Below are positions 42,386 to 50,944 of a stretch of DNA of 64,000 nucleotides, piece by piece. A model generated the notes under the pieces. That model searched no databases. It was not told the DNA's origin and saw only the letters and a list, made by a program, of their open reading frames with translations. Both the position numbers and the translations under genes were made by a program. Location: positions 218,618-282,617 of the forward strand of contig JAEURJ010000016.1 of NCBI GenBank assembly GCA_016789305.1, given 5' to 3'. Source of the DNA: Anaerolineales bacterium (GTDB lineage Bacteria > Chloroflexota > Anaerolineae > Anaerolineales > Villigracilaceae). Every line of letters starts with the position of its first letter. The stretch's first letter is position 1.

Positions 42386-42955
42386 CTACACTTCCATGAT
42401 CTCTTTTTCCTTGGATTGTCCGTGCTTTGCGATCTCTTCCACGTATTTATCGGTCAACTTCTGCAGGTCTTCCTCACCACGCTTCAAGTCATCCTCGGTG
42501 ATCATCTTTTCCTTCTCGTAATCACGGATGTCATTGTGAAGGTCGCGGCGGATGTTTCGTACCGCGATCCGCGCCTCTTCAAGGCGGTGACCCATGTGCT
42601 TGACCAGGTCGCGGCGACGTTCTTCATTAAGCGGAGGCAGGTTCAAGTGGATCACCTTGCCGTCGGAGTTGGGATTCAGGCCCAGGTCCGAGCCACGAAT
42701 CGCTTTCTCAATATCCTTGAGTGTCGAGGCGTCAAACGGTTTAATCGTGATCGTACGCGGTTCAGGCACACTGATCGAAGCAAGCTGCATCAGAGGGGTG
42801 GGAGAACCGTAATATTCCACAGGCAATCGTTCCACCAGTGCGGAACTGGCACGGCCTGTGCGAATTCCAGCAAGATCATCCAACAGGGATTGGATCGCTC
42901 CGTGCATACGACTCTCGGCGTCTTTCAACAATTCTTTTACTTCTTCGGTACTCAC
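42386..42955 (-). CDS. frr: Ribosome recycling factor
   Basis: 189 residues with a GTG start preceded by GGAGGAAGCTA. LAGIRTGRASSALVERLPVEYYGSPTPLMQLASI and LPPLNEERRRDLVKHMG are the conserved RRF segments. RRF splits post-termination ribosomes together with EF-G. The gene has its own leader after the pyrH terminator and reads toward uppS with a 29-nt gap. Confidence 0.96.
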   Translation of the reverse strand: MSTEEVKELLKDAESRMHGAIQSLLDDLAGIRTGRASSALVERLPVEYYGSPTPLMQLASISVPEPRTITIKPFDASTLKDIEKAIRGSDLGLNPNSDGKVIHLNLPPLNEERRRDLVKHMGHRLEEARIAVRNIRRDLHNDIRDYEKEKMITEDDLKRGEEDLQKLTDKYVEEIAKHGQSKEKEIMEV

Positions 42956-43071
42956 TAGCTTCCTCCTGGAAATTTATACAAGGCAAGGATACCTTAAAAC
43001 AGGGATTTATGCTATGGGACCCATGAATAAGCGAGAGAGAATGAAAAAATTTGAGAGACTCTCACACAAAA

Positions 43072-43103
43072 AAATATAAGCAGGGGAAAATCCCTGCTTA
43101 TAA
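43072..43103 (-). terminator. Intrinsic terminator after pyrH
   Basis: Stem ATAAGCAGGG / TCCCTGCTTAT around a short A-rich loop. The minus-strand tail is ATTTTTTTG. Confidence 0.85.
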
Positions 43104-43136
43104 AGATGGAAATAGTTTTCGTCTGATGAAATACGA

Positions 43137-43853
43137 TCAACCGCTGACCAGAGTCCCGACCTTTTCACCGTACAAAGCGCCGATCAACGCCGTGGTATCC
43201 CATAAATTAAGCACCAGGATGGGGACATTATTTTCCATGCACAGGCTGATGGCTGTGCTATCCATCACTTCGAGACGTCGATTCAAAACTTCAATATAGC
43301 TCAGCGAGTCGAACTTTTTGGCATTCGGATTCTTTTTGGGGTCTGAGTCGTACACACCGTCCACTTTTGTGGCTTTGATGACCACATTCGCATCGATCTC
43401 GGTGGCGCGCAAGGCGGCTGCTGTATCGGTGGAGAAGAAGGGATTTCCCGTGCCTGCCCCAAAGATCACAACACGCCCCTTTTCGAGATGGCGAACCGCC
43501 CGTCGGCGAATGTAAGGCTCGGCAATGGCACGCATCTCAATGGCAGAAAGGACGCGGGTATATACTCCCTGTCGTTCCAATGCATCCATCAGCGACATCG
43601 CATTCATCACGGTAGCCAACATACCCATGTAATCGGCAGTGGCACGTTCCATGCCATGCTCCAGGCCTTGTTTGCCGCGCCATAAATTTCCAGCACCGAT
43701 CACGACCGCCACTTCCACGCCCATGTCACGAACTTCCTTGATGCGGCTCGCTACGGATTCGGCCTCATCCACATCAATTCCGTATCCCGATGGGCCGCTC
43801 AAAGATTCACCACTTAGCTTGAGCAGGATCCTTTTATATTTCAATTCAGCCAT
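43137..43853 (-). CDS. pyrH: Uridylate kinase
   Basis: 238 residues. The start is MAELKYKRILLKLSGES, with GGAGG 5 nt upstream; an earlier in-frame ATG overlaps the SD. GAGNLWRGKQG, ATADYMGMLATVMNA and FGAGTGNPFFSTDTAA mark the amino-acid-kinase fold of PyrH. It phosphorylates UMP to UDP. The order rpsB-tsf-pyrH-frr is the conserved bacterial arrangement, but here terminators separate tsf, pyrH and frr. Confidence 0.96.
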   Translation of the reverse strand: MAELKYKRILLKLSGESLSGPSGYGIDVDEAESVASRIKEVRDMGVEVAVVIGAGNLWRGKQGLEHGMERATADYMGMLATVMNAMSLMDALERQGVYTRVLSAIEMRAIAEPYIRRRAVRHLEKGRVVIFGAGTGNPFFSTDTAAALRATEIDANVVIKATKVDGVYDSDPKKNPNAKKFDSLSYIEVLNRRLEVMDSTAISLCMENNVPILVLNLWDTTALIGALYGEKVGTLVSG

Positions 43854-43897
43854 CGATGCCTCCATTTATAAAATAATTTGACAACGCGATACACCTA

Positions 43898-43930
43898 AAA
43901 AAAGAGCCAACCCAAAGGCTGGCTCTTAAA
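43898..43930 (-). terminator. Intrinsic terminator after tsf
   Basis: Stem AAGAGCCAgCC / GGTTGGCTCTT with an imperfect loop region, followed on the minus strand by TTTTTTT. Confidence 0.85.
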
Positions 43931-43932
43931 AC

Positions 43933-44544
43933 TTATTCGGCTTGTGCGGTGCTTTCGCCCAGTTCCCATCGCTGGAAACGACGGACGATCACACTTTCGC
44001 CAATGGCGACTATACTTTGAAGGATTAACTTTTCGATGGTGAGGTTTTCATCGCGGATATAGGTCTGGCGCAAAAGACAGACTTCATCCTTGAACTTCTC
44101 GACGCGTCCTTCCACGATCTTGGCCAAAACGTTATCGGGCTTGCCTTCTTCCTTGGCACGTACGCGGGCGATCTCCATCTCATGTTCGATTTCCGAGGCG
44201 GGGATTTCCTCCGCCTTGACGTATTTCGGAGAGCTGGCTGCGATCTGCAGGGCGATCTCATGAGCCAGCTTGCGGAACCCTTCGGAACGTGCAACGAAAT
44301 CCGTTTCGCAGTTGACTTCCACCATCACACCCACGCGGCCGCCGCCGTGGGAATATAATTCAACCACGCCATTGGAGGCATCACGGTCAGAACGCTTGGC
44401 CGCAGTGGCCATGCCTTTTTCGCGCAGCCAATCCACAGCCTTCTCGAAATTTCCGTCCGCTTCCTGAAGTGCCTTACGGCAGTCCAGCATCGGCGCGCTC
44501 GTAGCTGCGCGCAATTCCTTGATCATCTCAGTAGTTATTTCCAT
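43933..44544 (-). CDS. tsf: Elongation factor Ts
   Basis: 203 residues from the ATG at 44544, with AAGGATAGTGAA upstream. The N-terminal UBA-like domain (MIKELRAATSAPMLDCRKAL) is followed by VEVNCETDFVARSEGFR, the EF-Tu contact motif. At ~200 residues it has the short form typical of Thermus and Chloroflexi-like bacteria, with a single core subdomain. It exchanges GDP on EF-Tu and lies 23 nt behind rpsB. Confidence 0.95.
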   Translation of the reverse strand: MEITTEMIKELRAATSAPMLDCRKALQEADGNFEKAVDWLREKGMATAAKRSDRDASNGVVELYSHGGGRVGVMVEVNCETDFVARSEGFRKLAHEIALQIAASSPKYVKAEEIPASEIEHEMEIARVRAKEEGKPDNVLAKIVEGRVEKFKDEVCLLRQTYIRDENLTIEKLILQSIVAIGESVIVRRFQRWELGESTAQAE

Positions 44545-44567
44545 TTCACTATCCTTCAAAATCCAAA

Positions 44568-45476
44568 CTATTCCGCTTTGGCAACGGCTTCGGCGGAGTC
44601 ATCCTTGGCAACCGCAGCAGCCTCTTCAGGCTTGCGGGTTACATTCATTTTTGCGAGAGTGGATTCGCCAAGCAGCACTTCGTCGCCCTTGTCATCCTGT
44701 TCGGTTTCGACGACGGGCTTACGGGCGCCACGTCCTCTGGATTTAGCTTCACCCTTCGCTTCGGACGCAGGTTGTTCTGGTTCTTCTTCCTTGCGCATTG
44801 CCTTCCCTTCGATCACTGCATCGGCAACCTTGGCAACCAGCAGCTTGATGGCGCGAATGGCGTCATCGTTCGAAGGAATGACATAATCAACATTCTGGGG
44901 ATTGCAATTGGTGTCCACGAGAGCCACGATCGGGATATTGAGCAAGTTGGCTTCGCGCACAGCGGATTCTTCGCGGCCCACATCGATGATGAAAAGCAGG
45001 TCTGGGCGGCGCTTCATGATGCGGGAACCGGAGAGGCGGGTCTGGAGGCGTGTGATCTCACGTCCAATCATCAAGCCTTCCTTTTTCGTGAGGCGGTTGA
45101 TCTCGTCAGTTTCGCGCAGCTTCTCAAGTCGGTCAAGCTCTTGAATACGCTTGAACATGGTGGTCCAGTTGGTGAGCATGCCACCCATCCAGCGTTCGGT
45201 CACATAGGGCATGCCAGCGCGGATGGCTTCCTCGGCGATGGTCTCTTGCGCCTGGCGCTTGGTGCCAACAAAAAGCACAGTGCCGCCATTGGCAACCGTA
45301 TCGCGGATCACGGTATAAGCCTGGTTCAACAACTTGACTGTCTGCTGCAAGTCGATGATATGAATGCCGTTGCGTTCGGTGAAAATATACGGCTTCATAC
45401 GGGGATCCCACTTGTTGGTGCGGTGGCCGAAATGCACGCCGCTTTCAAGAAGGGCCTTCATGGAAATTACTGCCAT
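44568..45476 (-). CDS. rpsB: 30S ribosomal protein S2
   Basis: 302 residues. The S2 core runs to about residue 235 (LLESGVHFGHRTNKWDPRMKPYIF, RWMGGMLTNW, VALVDTNCNPQNVDYVIPSNDDA). An extra ~70-residue charged tail rich in Glu, Ala and Lys follows. The tail is longer than in most S2 proteins and looks disordered. TTAAGGAGTAATTCCAA gives a strong SD. The transcript begins about 185 nt upstream in a structured leader that may control S2 and EF-Ts together. Confidence 0.96.
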   Translation of the reverse strand: MAVISMKALLESGVHFGHRTNKWDPRMKPYIFTERNGIHIIDLQQTVKLLNQAYTVIRDTVANGGTVLFVGTKRQAQETIAEEAIRAGMPYVTERWMGGMLTNWTTMFKRIQELDRLEKLRETDEINRLTKKEGLMIGREITRLQTRLSGSRIMKRRPDLLFIIDVGREESAVREANLLNIPIVALVDTNCNPQNVDYVIPSNDDAIRAIKLLVAKVADAVIEGKAMRKEEEPEQPASEAKGEAKSRGRGARKPVVETEQDDKGDEVLLGESTLAKMNVTRKPEEAAAVAKDDSAEAVAKAE

Positions 45477-45671
45477 TTGGAATTACTCCTTAACTTTTGC
45501 CGTTCTCCAACGCGCGGATCAGATCGCCGGCGTGGAACGGAATGAGTTTAGTGGGAATGCACCAGTCGTTATCTGGCTTGACCCACTCAGGGACGCTTAT
45601 TGCCCGTCCCAGGCAAGATTTTTGCTCCCCACCCTGAACATTGTTGAAGGATCGGAAGCGGCGAGATTATA
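45477..45671 (-). promoter_or_regulatory. rpsB promoter and structured 5' leader
   Basis: Minus-strand TATAAT at 45666-45671 sets a start about 180 nt upstream of rpsB. In the leader, GGGACG / CGTCCC (45590-45610) forms one hairpin. GTGGG ... CCAG ... CTGG ... CCCAC (45551-45586) forms a second with an internal loop. Autogenous control by S2 through leader structure is known in other bacteria; whether this fold does the same is inference. Confidence 0.55.
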
Positions 45672-45789
45672 CCACAGGAAATTTCGGCTTGCGCCCCTTA
45701 TAATTGGGTAAGTTTCCATGGAAAGACATGGCCTAAATTAATGAGTTGGGATATAGTCGCCACTGCAAAACCAGCCAGGAGACCGCAAA

Positions 45790-47268
45790 ATGGATGAACT
45801 CAAAATACAGCACGCCATCAAAATAAAACCCACCAGGATCGCCCTTTCGCTTCTTTCAGTGTCGCTTGTGATCATGCTCCTCAGCCTGCTTGGACAGCGG
45901 TTTCGATTTTTTGGCGGCTATAGTATCAGCGGTCCGGTACAGGAGTATTTTCTTGATACTTTTATATTTGAGTTCTTTATCAACAATGAAGGAAATATCG
46001 CCACCTTTTGGAACACGCTGCTTCTGATCATTACATCGGCGCTGGCTTTCGTAATTGCATCCGCCAAGTTCTCACAAAAGGATAAATACAGATTTGAATG
46101 GCTGCTGCTGGGACTGGTCTTTTTGTATTTATCGATGGATGAGTCTGCGATCATTCATGAAAAATTCAGCATCTTGCTCAAGAATATGCCTGATGTCAAC
46201 GGATGGGCGCACTACAAGTGGATCTATGCAGGGGCCGCGGCTGTCCTCTTGCTCATGGTCATGTTCATCAGGTTTTATCTCCATCTGGACTTGCGCAACA
46301 AGATCCTCTTCCCTGTTGCCATGTCATTGTATTTGGGCGGGGCATTTGGAGGGGAGCTTTTCAGCGGACATTATGCCCAGGCCAATGGGACAAAAAATAT
46401 TGTCTACATGTTGATGACCCACGGTGAAGAATTGGGAGAACATATTGGCATTATTTTGATGATCTTCACCCTCTTAACGTACCTGGTCCGCAATTATTCA
46501 AAAATCGGGTTGACAACCCGCTCCGTCAATAATACAGCAGAAGATTCTCATCACATAATCAAGATCGATCCCGCCAAATCCATTATTGTTTTCTTCAGCG
46601 TCTCACTAACCATAGTGATCTTCAGTCTGCTGGGACAGCGTGAATATTACACCGGCAATCCCACGGAAAAATTTTTCCGTGAATTATTCACCACAGAGTT
46701 CTTCGTTAATAACAGCGAAAATATCGCAACTTACTGGAATATGCTGCTTTTGACCATTATGTCAGTATCCGCATTCGCCATTGCTTCCATAAAACGGGTG
46801 CAAAAATCAAAATACAAACATGAGTGGCTGGGACTAGGAATTATGTTTTCCTATTTTGCCATGGACGAACTCTCCGGGGTTACTCATAGATTTGCCAAAT
46901 TATTAAAGGACCTTCCAACCATGGAAGGCGGATTTCTTTACAACTGGTTCTATCCCGTCGCCGCAGTGATCATCATCCTGGTTCTCGTGTTTTTCATTTG
47001 GTTTACCCTGCGCCTTGATATGCAAAAGAAATACCTGTTCCCAATTTCGATCGTTTTATATGCAATGGGTGCGTTTCGAGCCGAATTATTCAGCGGGCGT
47101 TATGCAGAAATGTACGGAACGACCACCACCAGCTACCTATATCTGACACATGTGGAAGAATTTGTGGAATATATTGGCATCACCTTGATGATCTATCTAC
47201 TCTTCACCTATTTTTCAACTCTTGTATCAGAAATAGAATTCACCTCGCAAGAACTAGGACCAAAGTAA
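45790..47268 (+). CDS. Internally duplicated multi-pass membrane protein of unknown function
   Basis: 492 residues made of two homologous halves (~14-250 and ~262-480). Matching pairs include LLSLLGQRFRF / IFSLLGQREYY, EGNIATFWNTLLLI / SENIATYWNMLLLT, YLSMDESAIIHEKFSILLKNMP / YFAMDELSGVTHRFAKLLKDLP, FGGELFSGHYAQ / FRAELFSGRYAE and HGEELGEHIGIILMI / HVEEFVEYIGITLMI. Each half has about six helices. Conserved Asp, Glu and His next to the membrane (MDE, E..H, EE) could bind metal. I do not recognise a named family. A TATAAT lies at 45699-45704. Confidence 0.75.
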   Translation: MDELKIQHAIKIKPTRIALSLLSVSLVIMLLSLLGQRFRFFGGYSISGPVQEYFLDTFIFEFFINNEGNIATFWNTLLLIITSALAFVIASAKFSQKDKYRFEWLLLGLVFLYLSMDESAIIHEKFSILLKNMPDVNGWAHYKWIYAGAAAVLLLMVMFIRFYLHLDLRNKILFPVAMSLYLGGAFGGELFSGHYAQANGTKNIVYMLMTHGEELGEHIGIILMIFTLLTYLVRNYSKIGLTTRSVNNTAEDSHHIIKIDPAKSIIVFFSVSLTIVIFSLLGQREYYTGNPTEKFFRELFTTEFFVNNSENIATYWNMLLLTIMSVSAFAIASIKRVQKSKYKHEWLGLGIMFSYFAMDELSGVTHRFAKLLKDLPTMEGGFLYNWFYPVAAVIIILVLVFFIWFTLRLDMQKKYLFPISIVLYAMGAFRAELFSGRYAEMYGTTTTSYLYLTHVEEFVEYIGITLMIYLLFTYFSTLVSEIEFTSQELGPK

Positions 47269-47270
47269 AT

Positions 47271-47306
47271 AAAAAGAGGTTCGCTCTTGTGAGCGAACCT
47301 CTTTTT
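47271..47306. terminator. Bidirectional intrinsic terminator
   Basis: Perfect 16-bp stem AAAAAGAGGTTCGCTC / GAGCGAACCTCTTTTT with a TTGT loop, between the convergent membrane-protein and dnaA genes. Confidence 0.95.
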
Positions 47307-47317
47307 CAACCTTATTC

Positions 47318-48667
47318 TTATGCCATTGCGGCCTGGCTTTGAATGCGGGCCTCGATCTGTTTTACTCTGGAACTGAATTTCTGGTCATTCTTCATTTTTT
47401 CCTGGATCTTATCGATTGAGTACATCACCGTGGAATGGTCGCGACCACCGAGCACATCACCGATTTGAGGCAGGGAAGCATCCGTCAAATGGCGCAGCAA
47501 ATACATGGCGACCTGACGAGGTTCAGCATTTTTCTGGGAACGATTCGGACCCACCAAAGCATCCACAGTAATTTCGCCTTCCGCTGCAACGATCTCGAGG
47601 ATCTTGGAAGGTGAAATGTTCATCTTCTGAGGAAGCAGGTCGGCAAGGGCCACTTCAACAAGGTTAGGTGTCAGGGAAGAGCCGCTTAGATCAGCAAAAG
47701 CAATGATGCGATTCAAAGCGCCTTCCAATTCGCGGATGTTGGACTGGACACGCTTGGCAATGCTCTCGAGAATTTCATCTGAAATGTGGCGACCCGTGCG
47801 TTCTGCCTTCGAGCGGAGGATGGCAAGGCGAGTCTCAAGGTCTGGAGCCTGAATATCGGCGGTCAGACCCCACTCAAAGCGGGATCGGAGGCGTTCTTCC
47901 AGCGTCACCAGTGACTTGGGAGGGCGGTCGGACGACACGATGATCTGCTTGTCCTGTCCGTGCAGGGTATTGAAGGTGTGAAAGAACTCTTCCTGCGTGG
48001 ATTCCTTGCCGGCAATGAATTGAATGTCATCGATCAACAAGACATCGGCAGAACGATATTTTTCGCGGAAGGCTTGTGTGGTGTGAGTACGAATGGCGGT
48101 GATCATGTCATTCGTGAATTCTTCAGAGGAAACGTACAAAATATTCAAACCGCGGGAATGACAGGCATTGCCGATGGCATGTAATAAGTGCGTTTTGCCG
48201 AGACCGACTCCCCCATAGAGGAATAACGGGTTGTAAGCGCGGGCTGGCTTTTCAGCAACAGCCTGACAGGCCGCATGAGCAAGACGATTACCGGAGCCGA
48301 CAACGTAGGTATCGAAGGTGTACCGCGGATTCAACGTTACGTGACGGGTCTTGGGTTCAGGTGGAGTGATTTCAATCGAAGCAGGAGCCGGCTCAGGGTC
48401 GGTTGAGGAGGCGTTCTCGTCCATTTGAGTGACGACGAAGTTAACCGCCACGTTCGAATTGAGGATTCCGATCAAAAGACGGTTTACAGTGCTCGCAAGA
48501 CGGCTTTCCAACCAGTCTCGTGCGTACGCGTTGCGCACAGAAACGGTTAATTCGCCATTTTCATAGCTAACCGGATGCGTATCACGCACCCATGTGTCGA
48601 AGGATGCGCGGGGCATTTCCATTTGAAGTTGTGCCAGCACTGATTGCCATGCTTGATCAGCGTTCAT
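47318..48667 (-). CDS. dnaA: Chromosomal replication initiator DnaA
   Basis: 449 residues with all four domains. The N-terminal DnaB-contact domain (WQSVLAQLQMEMPRASFDTWV) is followed by a short linker and the AAA+ domain with Walker A YGGVGLGKTHLLHAIGN and Walker B VLLIDDIQFIAGKE. The C-terminal helix-turn-helix has LLRHLTDASLPQIGDVLGGRDHSTVMYS, the DnaA-box signature. It is not followed by dnaN, and the surrounding genes are not replication genes. Confidence 0.97.
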   Translation of the reverse strand: MNADQAWQSVLAQLQMEMPRASFDTWVRDTHPVSYENGELTVSVRNAYARDWLESRLASTVNRLLIGILNSNVAVNFVVTQMDENASSTDPEPAPASIEITPPEPKTRHVTLNPRYTFDTYVVGSGNRLAHAACQAVAEKPARAYNPLFLYGGVGLGKTHLLHAIGNACHSRGLNILYVSSEEFTNDMITAIRTHTTQAFREKYRSADVLLIDDIQFIAGKESTQEEFFHTFNTLHGQDKQIIVSSDRPPKSLVTLEERLRSRFEWGLTADIQAPDLETRLAILRSKAERTGRHISDEILESIAKRVQSNIRELEGALNRIIAFADLSGSSLTPNLVEVALADLLPQKMNISPSKILEIVAAEGEITVDALVGPNRSQKNAEPRQVAMYLLRHLTDASLPQIGDVLGGRDHSTVMYSIDKIQEKMKNDQKFSSRVKQIEARIQSQAAMA

Positions 48668-49126
48668 ATTTGCTGCCTCTGTCCTGGGAGTAGGGTGTAT
48701 AAAACCAACCCGCCATTTCTGCGGCTTGGTCCTGCTTTCTAATTCTTTTATAAAATATCTTTCAAGGGGTCGGATGTTTTATCGTACCATCCTGTTATTT
48801 CAGCGTGCTTGTATTCTAGCACACACCATCAAGATAACAAGGCGTTATGCCTACGTTAAGTTAAAAAGATTTGTTTTTTTAAGGTTGATGAATCTTAAAG
48901 AATCATTGTGCAACGAGGACATTATAATAATTTAAGTAGAACAGGCGTTTCAGCCAAAAACAACCCTTTGAGCACACAGGACCCCCATATATGGGTATCC
49001 GGACGTGTTTTTGAGTTGGTGCGGCATATCTTCCTTAAAGAATCATTTACAACAAAAAAAAGATTCAAGACAAATGAGACTCAAGTTTCCGTGATTCGTT
49101 TTTAAGGTTGAATGGATTCAACCAGT
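48668..49126. other. dnaA upstream intergenic region with short repeats
   Basis: 459 bp without a convincing gene. I found no TTATCCACA-type DnaA box on either strand. It contains the direct repeat CTTAAAGAATCATT (48895 and again near 49034), two TTTTTAAGGTTGA copies (near 48876 and 49098), the hairpin GTGCT / AGCAC near 48802 and the palindrome CCCATATATGGG at 48984-48995. The dnaA promoter is probably in the first 150 bp. Confidence 0.5.
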
Positions 49127-50803
49127 TTATGGCCTTTTGCCATATGGAACCCACACAAGAACGGTCGTTCCTTCACCAATGTTGGATGATATATCCGCAT
49201 CACCACCCACTGCATGCACACGAGTCTGCATATTGGCAAGACCATGACCAATGGAGGTCTTCATCTTTTCAACATCAAAGCCTTTTCCATCGTCATGGAT
49301 CTCCATTAACAGCCTATCCTGTGCGATCCAGAAGGCAACTTCAACCTTTTTTGCCTTTGCATGCTTGGCAATGTTGGCTAAAGACTCCTGGCAAATATGA
49401 AATAAAGCCACAGAATGCGAATGTGGGAGTTCATCGAGGTCGGAATCGGGCTCTGTGAGGTTTACTTCTGAAAAAGTATTGGCCCGATACTCGGCAACAA
49501 GGCGTTTAATACCGTTCATCAGGCCATCATTCCCCAGTTGACGGGGCCTTAAATCAAGAATATAGGTACGAATGTCGCGAATCGCTTGATTCAAACCGGT
49601 AATTGCATGTTGAATCCGTTCCTTTGCGCTGCGTGGATCCTCATTTAGTGTATGTTGTGCACCTTCCAGAGCCAATCCCACCCCGTAAATCGACTGAATG
49701 ATGCCATCATGCAGGTCCATGCCGATGCGATCTCGTTCTTCCAACACGGCGAGACGGCGTGCAGAGGTGTGCAATTTGGCGTTATCAATGGCAAGCCCTG
49801 CTGATGCACCCACCGCCACGAGTAACTCGATGTTTCTTTCATCAAATGGTTCCGTTTTGCGCGTGGCAACATTGATCACACCCATCAAATTCTCACCGGA
49901 AAGCAGTGGAATACACGCAAATTGTTGAAACCCGGCGTGGATGATTGCATCTCGAAGGAAATTTTTGTCGTCTTTAATGGAACTTCCCACCAATGCCTGG
50001 CGCGTTTTGGCCGCCATGCCGGGATATCCCTCGCCTACGCGGAAAATATTTTGATTCCAGAAGGCTTCTGCATCCTGCCCGCGATGCAAAACCATGCGCA
50101 GGGTCTCTTTATCGTCTTCCAGGAGGAAAATCTCGCCTGCTTCCACTTTCATATAGTCTATGACAAGCTCAAGGGTTTTGTTCAGAATCTCGTCGAGTTC
50201 CAGGCTGGAGGTTAAGGTGGATGCGATTCCGTTGAGCAGGGTGATATCGGTATGACGACGCGTCAGGGTGAAGTCTCGTTCGCGCATTTGTTCGACGAGT
50301 CTGGCATTTTGAATGGCTGCAGAGGCATACGCTGCCAGCATTTGGATGATCATTTCATCATCCTCGTCGAATTCAGGCCCCCCGATCTTATTGGTCAGAT
50401 AAATCTGGCCAAACTGCTTACTTCCCGCCCGAATGGGCACACCGAGTAATGAGATCATCGCAGGGTGATGTTCTGGAAAACCAACCGATTTGGGATGATC
50501 CTGGATCACTGGCACACGCAGGGCGTGCTCCGTATTCATCAATTCGCCGATCAGCCCGCGTCCCACAGGTGGATGCGCCATCTTCTTTATTTCATTTTCA
50601 CTCATGCCCACGGAAATAAATTTGATCAGTCGGCCTTCATCGTCCAAAACGCCCAACGCAGCGTACTGTGCCCCGGCTTGTTCACATGCGAGCTTGGCGA
50701 TCTGCTCCAGCAGGTGCTCCAGCGAAACATCCTTTACCAACTCAAGGCTGGCGCGATGCAGGGCAAATAAACGTTCCTGTAGTTGTTCACGGGTTAAAAG
50801 CAT
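49127..50803 (-). CDS. GAF-domain sensor histidine kinase (NarL-partner/HisKA_3 type)
   Basis: 558 residues from the ATG at 50803. Two GAF domains (~20-180 and ~210-360) are followed by a HisKA_3 dimerisation domain with ERDRIGMDLHDGIIQSIYGVGL (phospho-acceptor His) and an HATPase domain (ICQESLANIAKHAKAKKV, LMEIHDDGKGFD, GHGLANMQTRV). It has no transmembrane segment, so it senses a cytoplasmic or gaseous signal through GAF. No response regulator is adjacent. A TATAAT ends 9 nt before the ATG. Confidence 0.9.
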   Translation of the reverse strand: MLLTREQLQERLFALHRASLELVKDVSLEHLLEQIAKLACEQAGAQYAALGVLDDEGRLIKFISVGMSENEIKKMAHPPVGRGLIGELMNTEHALRVPVIQDHPKSVGFPEHHPAMISLLGVPIRAGSKQFGQIYLTNKIGGPEFDEDDEMIIQMLAAYASAAIQNARLVEQMRERDFTLTRRHTDITLLNGIASTLTSSLELDEILNKTLELVIDYMKVEAGEIFLLEDDKETLRMVLHRGQDAEAFWNQNIFRVGEGYPGMAAKTRQALVGSSIKDDKNFLRDAIIHAGFQQFACIPLLSGENLMGVINVATRKTEPFDERNIELLVAVGASAGLAIDNAKLHTSARRLAVLEERDRIGMDLHDGIIQSIYGVGLALEGAQHTLNEDPRSAKERIQHAITGLNQAIRDIRTYILDLRPRQLGNDGLMNGIKRLVAEYRANTFSEVNLTEPDSDLDELPHSHSVALFHICQESLANIAKHAKAKKVEVAFWIAQDRLLMEIHDDGKGFDVEKMKTSIGHGLANMQTRVHAVGGDADISSNIGEGTTVLVWVPYGKRP

Positions 50804-50812
50804 AACTGTGAC

Positions 50813-50885
50813 ATTATACCCAGTGCGGCCGCAATTTGCACTTGGCCGATGAAAAAGTGCAAATTGGAGCCTGGGCATATATAAT
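50813..50885. promoter_or_regulatory. Divergent promoter pair with shared inverted repeat
   Basis: Minus-strand TATAAT (50813-50818) serves the kinase and plus-strand TATAAT (50880-50885) serves HMG-CoA reductase. An 11-bp perfect inverted repeat AATTTGCACTT (50833) / AAGTGCAAATT (50855) lies between. Each arm places GTGCAA exactly 17 nt from its own -10. The arrangement is fully symmetric, so one regulator could control both genes. Confidence 0.65.
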
Positions 50886-50944
50886 CAATTCACTTCTTTT
50901 TGATAGAATTTGCAAGACGACCCAAACTACACTTGGACGATCAA

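Noticed and set aside
44772..45545. 257-codon open frame antisense to rpsB
   Set aside because: S2 on the other strand is unambiguous. The antisense frame has no SD or domain.
45600..45660. Leader peptide of 14 codons in the rpsB leader
   Set aside because: The ATG has no SD, the peptide has no regulatory codon run, and the hairpins explain the sequence better.
48668..49126. oriC
   Set aside because: No DnaA boxes or AT-rich unwinding element with 13-mers could be identified; adjacency to dnaA alone is not enough.
49127..50878. Longer form of the histidine kinase starting at 50878
   Set aside because: It would read through the inverted repeat and its own -10 element; the ATG at 50803 fits the promoter.
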